A DNA stretch of 64,000 nucleotides from Arthrobacter_H sp030452125 (GCA_052379645.1 JBQSYU010000010.1), one strand, 5' to 3'; positions 16,982 to 25,747 are shown, counted from the first letter of the stretch. Notes: generated by a model not told the origin, from the letters alone. Translations and numbers: made by a program.

Positions 16982-18187
16982 ATGACGGACACGGCCACCG
17001 GGAGCACTGCGTGGCAGGTCGATGCCCCGGCCCTGACTGCCCTGACGATCGAGCTGATCAACGCCGGCGGGGTGAACCCCGGAGGCACCGAACAGGCCAC
17101 CGTGGAGGCCCTGGTCGCCGAAGCGAAGCGGCGGGGCCTGCAGGTCAGGACCCGGGAGGTCGAGCCGGGCCGGCCGAATGTGTTCATCACCCTGCCCGGC
17201 GGGGACGGGGACGGACTGCTCTTCCTGGGCCACTCCGACGTCGTCCCCGTCGGGGACGGCTGGGACCGCGAGCCCTTCGACGCCTATGAGGCCGACGGCC
17301 GGCTCTTCGGCCGCGGCGCCACCGACATGAAGGGCGGCCTGGCGGCCGTGCTGACCTCCATGACCATGCTGCACGAGGCCGGAACCCGGCTCGCCGGTCC
17401 GGTGACTCTGGCCTGCCTGGTCGACGAGGAGGAGACCGGGGCCGGGATCCGGGCCTTGGTCGCCGACGGACTGGAACACCGTTACCTCGGCTGCATCGTC
17501 GCCGAACCGACCGATCTGGAAACGGTCATCGCCTGCCGGGGGGATTCCTATCTGGAGGTCGAGGTGACCGGACAGGCCGCCCACTCCGGACGGCCCAGCG
17601 ATGGGCGCAATGCGATCGACGCGGCCGTGCGGATCTGCAACCTCGTCACCGCCGACCAGGAGCGCCTGCGGGCCGAAAACGACCCGCTGCTGGGGTACGC
17701 CACCTGGAACACCGGCATGATCTCCGGGGGGCGGGGCACCTCGATGGTCGCCCCCGAAGCCCATCTATGGTTCGACCGCCGGCTCATGCCCGGTGAAGAC
17801 ACCACGGCCATCCGTGAGGAGCTGGTCGCGGGCATCGAGGCGGCGGGCATCACCGGGGACGGGATTTCCGTCCAGGTCAACACCACCATGGAGATGCCGG
17901 GATTCCGCACCGATCCGGACCATCCGCTGGTCACCGCGGCCGTCGGCGCTTTGGCCGACGCCGGGGTGGAGACCAGCATCTCGGGATGGAGCGCCTCCTG
18001 TGATGGCGGGTTCATTTCCCGCGATTTCGGGATTCCGAGCATCGTGCTGGGTCCGGGCGAGCTCAACGACGAGGCACACCAACCGAACGAATCAGTTCGT
18101 GTCTCCGAAGTTGTGGCGGCAACGCGCGCATATGGCATGCTGATATCCACCTTGCTGAACCCCGATAACGGCGCATCAGGCGCCTAG
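16982..18187 (+). CDS. M20-family deacetylase (ArgE/DapE-like), probable N-acetyl-diaminobutyrate deacetylase
   Basis: 401 aa zinc amidohydrolase. GHSDVVPVGDGW supplies a metal His and the conserved Asp, GRGATDMKGGLAA the bridging Asp, DEEETGAG the catalytic Glu, and AEPTDLE a metal ligand. The His-containing QAAHSGRPSDGRNAIDAA belongs to the dimerisation domain. ArgE-type enzymes remove acetyl from N-alpha-acetylornithine. Given its position after ectoine hydrolase, the likely substrate is N-alpha-acetyl-diaminobutyrate, a role filled in characterised pathways by DoeB/EutE of the unrelated AstE/AspA family. No DoeB-like gene occurs in the window. The start immediately follows the upstream stop codon. 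Confidence 0.85.
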   Translation: MTDTATGSTAWQVDAPALTALTIELINAGGVNPGGTEQATVEALVAEAKRRGLQVRTREVEPGRPNVFITLPGGDGDGLLFLGHSDVVPVGDGWDREPFDAYEADGRLFGRGATDMKGGLAAVLTSMTMLHEAGTRLAGPVTLACLVDEEETGAGIRALVADGLEHRYLGCIVAEPTDLETVIACRGDSYLEVEVTGQAAHSGRPSDGRNAIDAAVRICNLVTADQERLRAENDPLLGYATWNTGMISGGRGTSMVAPEAHLWFDRRLMPGEDTTAIREELVAGIEAAGITGDGISVQVNTTMEMPGFRTDPDHPLVTAAVGALADAGVETSISGWSASCDGGFISRDFGIPSIVLGPGELNDEAHQPNESVRVSEVVAATRAYGMLISTLLNPDNGASGA

Positions 18188-18215
18188 CCCACCGACGGCC
18201 GAAAGGCAAACGATC

Positions 18216-19673
18216 ATGAGCGAACAACCCCAGGGATCATCCGGCGCAATGACGATGGAGGACCCCAATGCCCCGGGCGCCGAGCCCCAGACGCAGGAAG
18301 CCAAGGATAGCCTGCACCGCTCCATCCTGGGTTCGGCACTGGGCAACGCGGTCGAGTGGTTCGACTACGGCGTCTACGGCTACCTGACCATCTACATGGC
18401 AGTGAACTTCTTCGGCTCCGAAGAGGGTGACGGCGGGCTGGGAGTCACCCTCGCCCTGGCCACCTTGGCGATGTCCTTCCTCGTCCGCCCCTTGGGCGGT
18501 CTGATCTTGGGCCCGCTGGGCGATAAATTCGGCCGGCAGAAGGTCATGGTCCTGACCGTGTTGATGATGACCACCGCCACCGGCGTCATCGGCCTGCTGC
18601 CCACCATCCAGACGATCGGTTTGGCGGCTCCGCTGCTGCTGTTGCTCTGCCGCATGGTCCAGGGCTTCTCGGCTGGCGGCGAATATGGTGGCGCTGCGGT
18701 CTACATGGCCGAATGCGCCCCCGATCAGCGTCGCGGTTTCCTGGGCTCGTTCCTGGAATTCGGCACGATGGTGGGCTTCATCCTCTCGGCCACGGTCTGC
18801 ACCGCACTGATCACGATCGTCGGTGACGACGGAATGCTCGCCGGCTGGTGGCGTCTGCCCTTCCTGATGACCATCCCCCTGGGGCTGACCGCCCTGTACA
18901 TCCGGACGAAGCTGGGCGAAGCAGCAGTCTTCTCCGAAGCCTCCGATAGCCAGGAAACCTCCAAAACCCCAATCCGCCACACCCTGCGCACCCAGTGGCG
19001 CGAAGTGCTCATCCTGGGCGGGTTCGTCGTCCTGCTCAACGTCGCCTTCTACCTGATCCTCGGCTACATGCCCACCTACATGTCCGAACAGTTAGGTCAC
19101 AGTACCGCCCAGGGCAACTGGATGCTGGTGGCGATCATGGTCGTCATGCTGGTGGTGATCCCGTTCATGGGCGCCCTCTCGGACCGGATCGGACGCAAAC
19201 CCCTGCTCCTGACCGCTGCTGGCGGGTATATTCTCTTGGCCGTTCCGGCGATGGTGTTGCTGGGGATCGACAACCTGTTCCTGCAGTTCATCGGTCTGGC
19301 CGTGCTGGGCGCCCTGCTGGTCATCCTGGTCGCCTCGGTGTCCTCCACCTTGCCGGCACTATTCCCCACGAATGTGCGCTATACGGGCTTCGCGATCGGC
19401 TACAACTTCTCCGTGGCGTTCATTGCGGGCCCCTCGCAGACACTGACCAACGAGTTGATCGATATCACCGGAAACGTGTTGGTGCCGGGGATCTACATGT
19501 CGCTGGCCGGCATAGTCGGCTTCATCGCTATCCTGTGCATGCGGGAGACGTCCCAGGCGTCACTGCGTGGCGAGGATCTGCCCGGCGATCCCGGATCGGT
19601 CGGCTGGCCGTCCAGGAAGTGGGTCCAGGTCAACCGGACCAAGGCCGACGCGGGCAAGGCCATGGCGCAGTAG
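18216..19673 (+). CDS. MFS transporter, MHS family, ProP-like (proline/betaine/ectoine)
   Basis: 485 aa, 12 predicted membrane segments. It carries the metabolite:H+ symporter hallmarks GNAVEWFDYGVYGYL, RPLGGLILGPLGDKFGRQKVM, and RMVQGFSAGGEYGGAAVYMAE. The N-terminal 40 residues are hydrophilic. Last gene of the ectoine hydrolase operon (28-nt gap, preceded by GAAAGG), closed by a strong terminator. ProP-type carriers import ectoine, proline and betaine, so it probably imports the substrate of the pathway. Osmosensing cannot be read from the sequence; the C-terminal tail is short (about 40 residues) with no clear coiled coil. Confidence 0.85.
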   Translation: MSEQPQGSSGAMTMEDPNAPGAEPQTQEAKDSLHRSILGSALGNAVEWFDYGVYGYLTIYMAVNFFGSEEGDGGLGVTLALATLAMSFLVRPLGGLILGPLGDKFGRQKVMVLTVLMMTTATGVIGLLPTIQTIGLAAPLLLLLCRMVQGFSAGGEYGGAAVYMAECAPDQRRGFLGSFLEFGTMVGFILSATVCTALITIVGDDGMLAGWWRLPFLMTIPLGLTALYIRTKLGEAAVFSEASDSQETSKTPIRHTLRTQWREVLILGGFVVLLNVAFYLILGYMPTYMSEQLGHSTAQGNWMLVAIMVVMLVVIPFMGALSDRIGRKPLLLTAAGGYILLAVPAMVLLGIDNLFLQFIGLAVLGALLVILVASVSSTLPALFPTNVRYTGFAIGYNFSVAFIAGPSQTLTNELIDITGNVLVPGIYMSLAGIVGFIAILCMRETSQASLRGEDLPGDPGSVGWPSRKWVQVNRTKADAGKAMAQ

Positions 19674-19690
19674 GAAGACAGCTCGGAAAT

Positions 19691-19727
19691 GGAGGGTGTG
19701 CGCCGCGGCGCACACCCTCCCTTTTTT
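19691..19727 (+). terminator. Strong rho-independent terminator
   Basis: Perfect 30-bp palindrome, arms GGAGGGTGTGCGCCG and its complement, followed by CTTTTTT. Ends the ectoine hydrolase operon and may also serve the convergent GntR gene. Confidence 0.9.
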
Positions 19728-19756
19728 CGGTTCGTGGTGTCTTCGGGGCAGGGGGC

Positions 19757-20443
19757 TCAGTCGGTGCCGGCCCCATCGGCCAGGGGCTCGAGCAGCTGGG
19801 CGATGGCGCTGTCCATGTGTTCGGCCAGCGCCCGGTGCAACGCCGGGACATCCCCGGCGAGGATGGCCTCGGCGATATGCCGGTGTTCATCCACCCGGTG
19901 CTGGAGTGAGTATTCGGCCTGTTCGAGCGCGACCAGGCACATCCGGGTTTCGGTGACCAGGGTCCGGTGGATCCGCGTCAGCCGTTTGCTGGACGCCCAG
20001 CGGACCATCGCCTCGTGGAAGGAGAGGTCGATCAGGCTCAGTTCGGCAGGATCGCTTCCCGGCCCCAGGGCCGCCATCTTCTCCACGATGGCCAACAGCT
20101 CCGCCCCCGCCTCGCTTCCGGTCCGGTCCAGTTCGATGATCTTCAGCGCGGCCCCGCGTTCGACGGCGGTACGGGTGAGATAGATATCGGAGATATCCGC
20201 CGGGGTCGGTTCCACGACGAAGAGCCCCCGGTTGCGGATGCTGATCAGCAGGCCCTCCTGGGTCAACCGTTGCATCGCCTCGCGGAGCGGGCCCCGGCTG
20301 ACCCCCAGCCGCCCGGCCAGGTCGGCTTCCCCCAGTTGTGTTCCGGGCTCGAACTCCCCGTTGCCGATGGCGGTGCGGATCTTGCGCGCGATGATCGAGG
20401 GAGTGGACTCCTGGTGCAACGGCTCGAGGCTCGAGGCGGGCAT
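19757..20443 (-). CDS. GntR-family transcriptional regulator, FCD (FadR) subfamily
   Basis: 228 aa. Winged helix at about residues 14-80 (LAGRLGVSRGPLREAMQRLTQEGLL) and an all-helical FCD ligand domain. The domain's Asp/His residues (DLSFHEAM, DEHRHIAEAI, LAEHMDSA) look like the usual metal/ligand site. ATG 20443 is preceded by GAGGAA at 6-nt spacing. Convergent with the transporter gene of the ectoine operon. A half-conserved copy of the operator lies 30-45 bp upstream of its start, so autoregulation is likely. Inferred local regulator of the catabolic genes; known ectoine clusters usually use the MocR-type EnuR instead. Confidence 0.88.
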   Translation of the reverse strand: MPASSLEPLHQESTPSIIARKIRTAIGNGEFEPGTQLGEADLAGRLGVSRGPLREAMQRLTQEGLLISIRNRGLFVVEPTPADISDIYLTRTAVERGAALKIIELDRTGSEAGAELLAIVEKMAALGPGSDPAELSLIDLSFHEAMVRWASSKRLTRIHRTLVTETRMCLVALEQAEYSLQHRVDEHRHIAEAILAGDVPALHRALAEHMDSAIAQLLEPLADGAGTD

Positions 20444-20472
20444 GGGGGTTCCTCACTGGGGTCGGTTTTGTC

Positions 20473-20489
20473 GGATGCAAACAATCCTA
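20473..20489 (-). promoter_or_regulatory. Operator C with -10 of the gntR gene
   Basis: On the minus strand TAGGAT (-10-like) runs into ATTGTTTGCATCC, matching TAGAATTGTAGACAATC of operator B in its left half. On the plus strand it reads ACAATCCTAC, close to ACAATCTAC of operators A and B. Only the outer bases GGAT/ATCC are palindromic, so this copy is degenerate. Confidence 0.45.
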
Positions 20490-20535
20490 CAACCTTGCCC
20501 GGCGGTCCTTTCCAGCCCTCCGCCTCCTCGATGGT

Positions 20536-20772
20536 TCAGTCGGAGCCGGCGACCAGCAGTACCTCATCCGGAGCGTCGGTCCCGCGCTTGCGGTGGGCCC
20601 GCAGGACCCGCCGTGCCCTTTCACGCTTCAGGCGTTCGCGTGGATCGAGGTGGGGCAGCTGATCCGCGGGCCCGAAGAAGAAATACCCCATGAACTGCAA
20701 CCACCACCCGATCTTGTATCCGATCCCCAAACCGGTGGTGTCCTTCACTATGGGCAACCGCTTATGGTCCAT
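20536..20772 (-). CDS. Small conserved-type hypothetical protein
   Basis: 78 aa. I do not recognise a named domain. One hydrophobic stretch (GLGIGYKIGWWLQFMGYFFFGP, about 14-35) precedes a strongly basic C-terminal half (PRERLKRERARRVLRAHRKR). The protein may be attached to the membrane with a charged tail inside the cell. GAAAGGG stands five bases before ATG 20772, a convincing ribosome binding site, which is my main reason to call it. Confidence 0.6.
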   Translation of the reverse strand: MDHKRLPIVKDTTGLGIGYKIGWWLQFMGYFFFGPADQLPHLDPRERLKRERARRVLRAHRKRGTDAPDEVLLVAGSD

Positions 20773-20927
20773 GTGTCCCTTTCAGGCTCGGGATTCCGGC
20801 CTCGAGCCGGGTACGGAAGCACCCGGGGCACGGGAACCCCCCGACCCACCATCCTACTCCACGGTTGTTTTTCCCCTCTCCCGCCGCCGATGCGGTCCCG
20901 GGGGCGGGAGAACGCGATAATGGGACC

Positions 20928-21839
20928 ATGCCAGCCGATCTGCCCCATCTGACCGAGGACCTCTGGCTCCCCCGCGCCCGGGCCCACCGTGACCGGGTCC
21001 AACACTTCGCCGCACCATTCCTCCAGCGTCGCTCCACCCAGCGCAAACATCCGGTGGAGGACTTCCTGTTCACCTACTACACCGAGAAGCCCGGCCGGCT
21101 GCAGCGCTGGAACCCGGGCACCGGCGTCGTCCTGCTGGGCGACCAGGCCGCCGAGCGGCTGACGTGGAGGCACCACCGGCCCCACGGCGAGGGGGTCACC
21201 TTCGACGCGGCGGCCTTCATGGCCGAACGGCACCGCACCGTCACCCACGCCCGGTCGATCCTGGCCGGGGCGGCTTCGAACCCCGCCCGCTTCTCCTGCT
21301 TCGGTCTGCATGAATGGGCGATGGCGTATAAATCGGAGGAGAACGGGGTACGCCATGACTACCTACCGCTGCGGCTGGGCGCCGCCGGCACCGACGAGGT
21401 CGTCGAAGGCCACCGGATCCGCTGCACCCATATTGACGCCTTCCGCTTCTACACCCCGCAGGCCGTGGGCCTGAACGAGGAACGGCCCACCCGGGAGAAC
21501 CAGGCGTCGCTGGACCAGCCCGGTTGTCTGCACGCGAACATGGACCTCTATAAATGGGCCTATAAGCTCTCGGCCGCGGTTCCGGGGGAACTGCTGCTGG
21601 CGACCTTCGAACTGGCCTGGGACATCAGGACCATGGACATGCGGGCCTCCCCCTACGAACTGGGCGACTGGGGCTATACGCCGATCCGTATCGAAACCGC
21701 CGCCGGGAAGGCCGAATACGTGAGGCTGCAACAGGGTTTTGCCGAGCAGGCCACCGGGCTGCGCCTTCGCCTGCTGGCCGTCGCCGACGACCTGATCGCG
21801 GCCGCGGAAACGGAGCCGGTCCCGACCCCCGGCCGATGA
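20928..21839 (+). CDS. Actinobacterial protein annotated as 3-methyladenine DNA glycosylase
   Basis: 303 aa. Matches a conserved actinobacterial family usually labelled 3-methyladenine DNA glycosylase, with HPVEDFLFTYY near the N-terminus, FGLHEWAMAY, RIRCTHIDAFRFYTP, QPGCLHANMDLYKWAYKL, and DMRASPYEL. These blocks are rich in His, Cys and aromatic residues. I know of no firm biochemical proof for the name, so the function is tentative. ATG 20928 starts at the conserved region; the longer frame from 20865 lacks a ribosome binding site. Confidence 0.75.
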   Translation: MPADLPHLTEDLWLPRARAHRDRVQHFAAPFLQRRSTQRKHPVEDFLFTYYTEKPGRLQRWNPGTGVVLLGDQAAERLTWRHHRPHGEGVTFDAAAFMAERHRTVTHARSILAGAASNPARFSCFGLHEWAMAYKSEENGVRHDYLPLRLGAAGTDEVVEGHRIRCTHIDAFRFYTPQAVGLNEERPTRENQASLDQPGCLHANMDLYKWAYKLSAAVPGELLLATFELAWDIRTMDMRASPYELGDWGYTPIRIETAAGKAEYVRLQQGFAEQATGLRLRLLAVADDLIAAAETEPVPTPGR

Positions 21840-21932
21840 ATCCCCGACGCCGAACAGTGGACACCGGACGCCGGGAGTGGCAGATTCACCCCTAAGGGTC
21901 TTTGTCCGACCAACCGCTACCGGGGGTGCACG

Positions 21933-22469
21933 ATGGAAACGAACCAAGCCAACCGCTGGACCGCACGAACCTTATCGACGATGGCCGCCGCCGCACTGGG
22001 ATTGCTGCTGCTCAGCGGCTGCGCAGGCGAAAGTCCCGACTCCGAACCAACGCAGACCACTGCCGCCACGGAGTCCTCGGCCCCGGAGCCCACCGAACAA
22101 CCGGCGGGCCCGGAGGAGGGGACGGACGCCGATCTGTCCATCACCATCACCTCCAATGGCGAGGATGTAGTCCACCGGTACCGGCTCGTCTGTTCCGGAG
22201 GGGTCCCCGGTAAGGGGACCGACCATCCTCAGGCCGAGGAGGCCTGCACCTTCCTCGACGGCCCCGGCAAGACCGTGCTGACCGGGAAGGCGAAGAAGGA
22301 TGCCGACTGCACCCAGGAGTCGGCCGGTCCACAGACGGCCATCGTGGAGGGCACCTTGAACGAGACGACGGTCCAACGTGCCTTCGCCCTGGGCAACGGG
22401 TGCAAGATCTCGGCCTGGAAGTCCGCCGAGGCATTGCTGGGACGCGGAACGGCCAGCGGCGACCAGTAG
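21933..22469 (+). CDS. Lipoprotein with subtilisin-inhibitor-like (SSI) domain
   Basis: 178 aa. Signal peptide ends in the lipobox LLSGC (Cys about residue 30), followed by a Glu/Thr/Pro-rich linker of about 35 residues. The C-terminal 100 residues have the cysteine pattern of Streptomyces subtilisin inhibitors: a Cys in YRLVCSGG, then EEACTFLD, CTQESAGPQTAIVEG, and NGCKISAW. The family blocks extracellular serine proteases. Anchoring to the membrane by lipid would keep the inhibitor on the cell surface. The P1 reactive-site region cannot be judged without alignment. Confidence 0.78.
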   Translation: METNQANRWTARTLSTMAAAALGLLLLSGCAGESPDSEPTQTTAATESSAPEPTEQPAGPEEGTDADLSITITSNGEDVVHRYRLVCSGGVPGKGTDHPQAEEACTFLDGPGKTVLTGKAKKDADCTQESAGPQTAIVEGTLNETTVQRAFALGNGCKISAWKSAEALLGRGTASGDQ

Positions 22470-22576
22470 GCACTGCCCCCTCCCCCGGGTAGTCACCGAT
22501 TCATTACCGCCCAGGTCGATTTCAGGGCCCGGGCGGGCCCGCGGCGTGAAAGACTGGCGCCCGGAGGAACACACCC

Positions 22577-24148
22577 ATGGAATTCTTGATCCTGCTCGTT
22601 GGCCTGCTGTTCGGAACGGTGCTCGTCGCCGGGCTCGGGGAGCGGATCAGATTGCCCTATCCGGTGCTGATGCTCGTCTTCTCGGCGCTGGTGGCCTATC
22701 TGCCGTTCATCCCCGAGATCCACATCGACGCGGAAATGATCCTTCCGTTGTTCCTGCCTCCGCTGTTGTATGCGGTGGCCCAGCGTAGTTCCTGGGCGGT
22801 CTTCCGGCTGCGTTGGCGTTCCTTGGTGCTGCTGGCGGTCCTGCTCATCGCCGTGACCGTGGCCATCGTCGCCGGGGCCACCTGGTTGCTGATCCCCTCC
22901 ATGGGACTGCCGGCGGCCATCGCGCTCGGCGCCATCGTCGCCCCGCCGGACCCCGTGGCCGTCGAGGCGGTCGCCGCCAAGGTCAGCATGCCCCGCAGGC
23001 TGACCACCGTGCTACAAACCGAGGGGCTGTTCAACGACGCCACCGCCATCGTCATCTTCCAGACCGCCGTGGCCGCGGCCGCCAGCGGCCGGGACGTCGG
23101 CTGGGATGTGATCCCGCGTTTCCTCCTCGGCGCCGCCGGAGCCGTCGTCCTGGGCCTGGCCATGGCCTGGCTCGTGGGAACACTGAACCGCTTCGTCCCC
23201 GATCTGGTGGCCCGCTCCGCCGCGACCCTGGTGGCCCCCTTCGCCGTCTACATCCTGGCCGAGGAGATCCATTGCTCGGGCGTCGTCGCCGTCGTGGTCA
23301 CCGCCCTGGAACTGGGCCGGCGGGCCCGCCCCCAGGATTCCGCCGAACGCCTGACCCGCAACTCCTTCTGGGACGTGGTGGAGATGCTGACCACCGGGGT
23401 CGCCTTCGGCCTGCTGGGCATCGAGATGCGCTACGTCTTCGAGGACGAAGGAGCGGGCATCATGGCCTTCATCCCCGGGATCCTGGTCGTCTGCGCCGCG
23501 GTGCTGCTGGTGCGTTTCGGCTGGATGATGTTGATGTACAAGGTCGGGGGCACCGAAAAGCGCAACAGCGTGCCGGGCTCGCTCAAGGAAGTGCTCGTGG
23601 TCAGCTGGTGCGGCATGCGGGGTCTGGCCACCCTGGCGCTGGCCTTGGCGCTCCCGTTGGAGATGGACAACGGGGACCCGTTCCCGGGGCGCAACTTCAT
23701 CATCACCTGCGCCTGCGCCGTCCTGCTGGTCACCCTGGTGGGCCCGGGGCTGACCCTGCCGACCCTGATGCGGCATCTGAAGCTGCCCGACGACCGGGCC
23801 AAGGCCGAACGGGCCGAACGGGCCATCGCCGTCCGCGCCGAGGAGGTGGCCATGGACACCGTCAGGCAATCCGAGGCGGCGCAGAAGCTCTCCCCCGAAC
23901 GGCGCGAGAAGCTCGCCCGTCGCATGTCCTCGCTGCACCGGATCCTCGAACACGATTTCGGCGACGACCCGGAGAAGGCGCGCATCGTCAAAAAGACCCT
24001 CGCGGCCATGGACCAGGTCCAACGCGAGGCCCTCGACGCAGCCCGGCGCGAGGTGCTGTCGATGCGCCGGGAACCCGAGGCGGATCCCGAGGCGGTGGAT
24101 CGGGTGCTACGCCGGTTGGACCTGCGTACGGTCACCCTGGACCGCTAA
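22577..24148 (+). CDS. Na+/H+ antiporter, CPA1 family (NhaP-type)
   Basis: 523 aa. About 12 membrane segments in residues 1-400, with the ion site APPDPVAVEAVA and the TEGLFNDATAIVIF helix typical of CPA1 exchangers, plus WCGMRGLATLALALALP. A charged cytoplasmic tail of about 120 residues (RAERAIAVRAEEV... ALDAARREVL) is largely helical, possibly regulatory. SD GGAGGAA lies 8 bases before ATG. Exports Na+ in exchange for protons. No operon partner. Confidence 0.92.
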   Translation: MEFLILLVGLLFGTVLVAGLGERIRLPYPVLMLVFSALVAYLPFIPEIHIDAEMILPLFLPPLLYAVAQRSSWAVFRLRWRSLVLLAVLLIAVTVAIVAGATWLLIPSMGLPAAIALGAIVAPPDPVAVEAVAAKVSMPRRLTTVLQTEGLFNDATAIVIFQTAVAAAASGRDVGWDVIPRFLLGAAGAVVLGLAMAWLVGTLNRFVPDLVARSAATLVAPFAVYILAEEIHCSGVVAVVVTALELGRRARPQDSAERLTRNSFWDVVEMLTTGVAFGLLGIEMRYVFEDEGAGIMAFIPGILVVCAAVLLVRFGWMMLMYKVGGTEKRNSVPGSLKEVLVVSWCGMRGLATLALALALPLEMDNGDPFPGRNFIITCACAVLLVTLVGPGLTLPTLMRHLKLPDDRAKAERAERAIAVRAEEVAMDTVRQSEAAQKLSPERREKLARRMSSLHRILEHDFGDDPEKARIVKKTLAAMDQVQREALDAARREVLSMRREPEADPEAVDRVLRRLDLRTVTLDR

Positions 24149-24355
24149 CCCGACGGCAAAACATCCTATGTAACTCCGGTGATTTGTGCATGAATTCGTA
24201 AATCCGTGCTGAATTGCCAGTTTTGACGATCCAGACATAGGACCTCTAGTGTTGTGTCGTTCGTTACTTTCGGGCCGAGCCTTCCGGCCGATGTGGAGGC
24301 AGTCTCCCCCCGGCCAACGAATCCGCCGACACGTAGCCCGCAAAGGAGCACCTCC
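24149..24355 (+). promoter_or_regulatory. Promoter region of the sugar porter gene
   Basis: Relatively AT-rich. -35 TTGACG (24223-24228), 18-bp spacer, -10 TAGTGT (24247-24252). Two inverted 8-mers, TCCTATGT (24164-24171) and ACATAGGA (24235-24242), lie 63 bases apart, the second within the -35/-10 spacer: a possible two-site operator. SD AAAGGAG at 24342-24348. Confidence 0.5.
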
Positions 24356-25747
24356 ATGGCTGAGAACAAGGCGCCATCGTCCAGAGATCATTCCACCGAG
24401 GCGATCCCCAAGGTGGTCATCCTCATTGCCATCCTGGCCGGGTTCTCCGGCCTGCTCTACGGCTACGACTCGGGCGCGATCTCCGGGGCCCTGCCCCTGC
24501 TGACCCAGGACTTCGGCATCGACGCCCAAACCCAGGGGCTGGTCACCTCCCTGCTCCTCTGGGGCGCCTTGCCGGCCATCGTGGTCAGCACCATCGCCTC
24601 ACGGCGCTTCGACCGCCGGCACATCCTGCTGGTGGGGGCGGGGATCTTCATCGTCGGGTCCATCGCCTGCGGGCTGGCCCCGAACATCGGGTTTTTGATG
24701 TTCGCCCGTTTCTTCCTCGGCCTGGCCGTGGGCATCGCCAACATGTTCGGCCTGATCTACCTTTCCGAGCTGGCCCCCACACGGATTCGCGGTCTGCTGA
24801 CCGGCCTGTACCAGCTGGCGGTCAACGTCGGCATCCTCGGCGCCTACATCGTCGGGGACCTGCTCCACGATTCGGGGTCCTGGCAGTGGATCCTCGCGGC
24901 AGGGGTCTTCCCCGCCATCATCTTCTTCTTCGGCATGCTGCTCAGCCCGGCCAGCCCGCGCTGGCTGCTCACCCGGGGCCGGGGCCAGGAAGCGCTGAAG
25001 GTCCTGAAGAAGCTGCGCGGTACCGACGAGATCGCCCAGGCCGAAGTGGACGACATCCAAGCCAGCCTCCAACAGCAGGACGCGGGGATCGGGACGCTGT
25101 TCCGTTCCGCCCGCCCGGCCATGGTGGTCCTGTTCGTCCTGACGTTCTTCCAGGTCTTCACCGGGATCAACGCCGTCGTCTACTACGCGCCGATCATCTT
25201 CGCCGACATCACCTCAATGGGTTCCAATGCCGGGGCCGTCGCCAACTACGGTGTCGGCATCGCCCTGGTCATCTCCACCGGGGTGTCCCTGCCGCTGATC
25301 GACAAGCTGGGCCGGATCAAGATGCTGGCCCTGAGCATGGCCGGACAGGCCGTGGCCATGGTCGGGCTGTGGCTGCTCCCCGACGCCGGATACCTCTCCA
25401 TCGCCGCGGTCTTCGTCTACACCTTCTCCTTCGGGTTCGGCCTGGGCCCGGTGTTCTGGCTCTATGTGCCGGAGATCCTGCCACTGCGCATGCGCGCCAT
25501 CGGCGTCGGGGTCATCACGTTCACCCAATACCTGTTCAACGCGATCTTCGCTGCCGCCTTCCCCGTCGCCCTGGAGAAGTTCGGCGGGGTGGTCTTCCTG
25601 CTCTTCGCCCTGCTCTCGGCGCTCGGGCTCTGGTATGTGCTCACCCGCATCCCCGAAACCGCGGGACGCTCCCTGGAGGAGATCGAAGACGATTGGCGCG
25701 CGAAGGCCACGGCCAAGGCGGCCGGGAAGACCGGACAGGACTCCTAG
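24356..25747 (+). CDS. MFS sugar porter (SP family)
   Basis: 463 aa, 12 membrane segments. Sugar porter motifs: GLLYGYDSGAISGALP in TM1, SRRFDRRHIL between TM2 and 3, YLSELAPTRIRG, QQDAG then FFQVFTGINAVVYYAP in TM7, and the closing IPETAGRSLEEIE. H+-coupled import of a hexose, pentose or polyol. ATG 24356 was chosen for its SD; the frame from 24254 covers the promoter. Its stop overlaps that of the convergent YchJ-like gene within CTAG. Confidence 0.9.
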   Translation: MAENKAPSSRDHSTEAIPKVVILIAILAGFSGLLYGYDSGAISGALPLLTQDFGIDAQTQGLVTSLLLWGALPAIVVSTIASRRFDRRHILLVGAGIFIVGSIACGLAPNIGFLMFARFFLGLAVGIANMFGLIYLSELAPTRIRGLLTGLYQLAVNVGILGAYIVGDLLHDSGSWQWILAAGVFPAIIFFFGMLLSPASPRWLLTRGRGQEALKVLKKLRGTDEIAQAEVDDIQASLQQQDAGIGTLFRSARPAMVVLFVLTFFQVFTGINAVVYYAPIIFADITSMGSNAGAVANYGVGIALVISTGVSLPLIDKLGRIKMLALSMAGQAVAMVGLWLLPDAGYLSIAAVFVYTFSFGFGLGPVFWLYVPEILPLRMRAIGVGVITFTQYLFNAIFAAAFPVALEKFGGVVFLLFALLSALGLWYVLTRIPETAGRSLEEIEDDWRAKATAKAAGKTGQDS

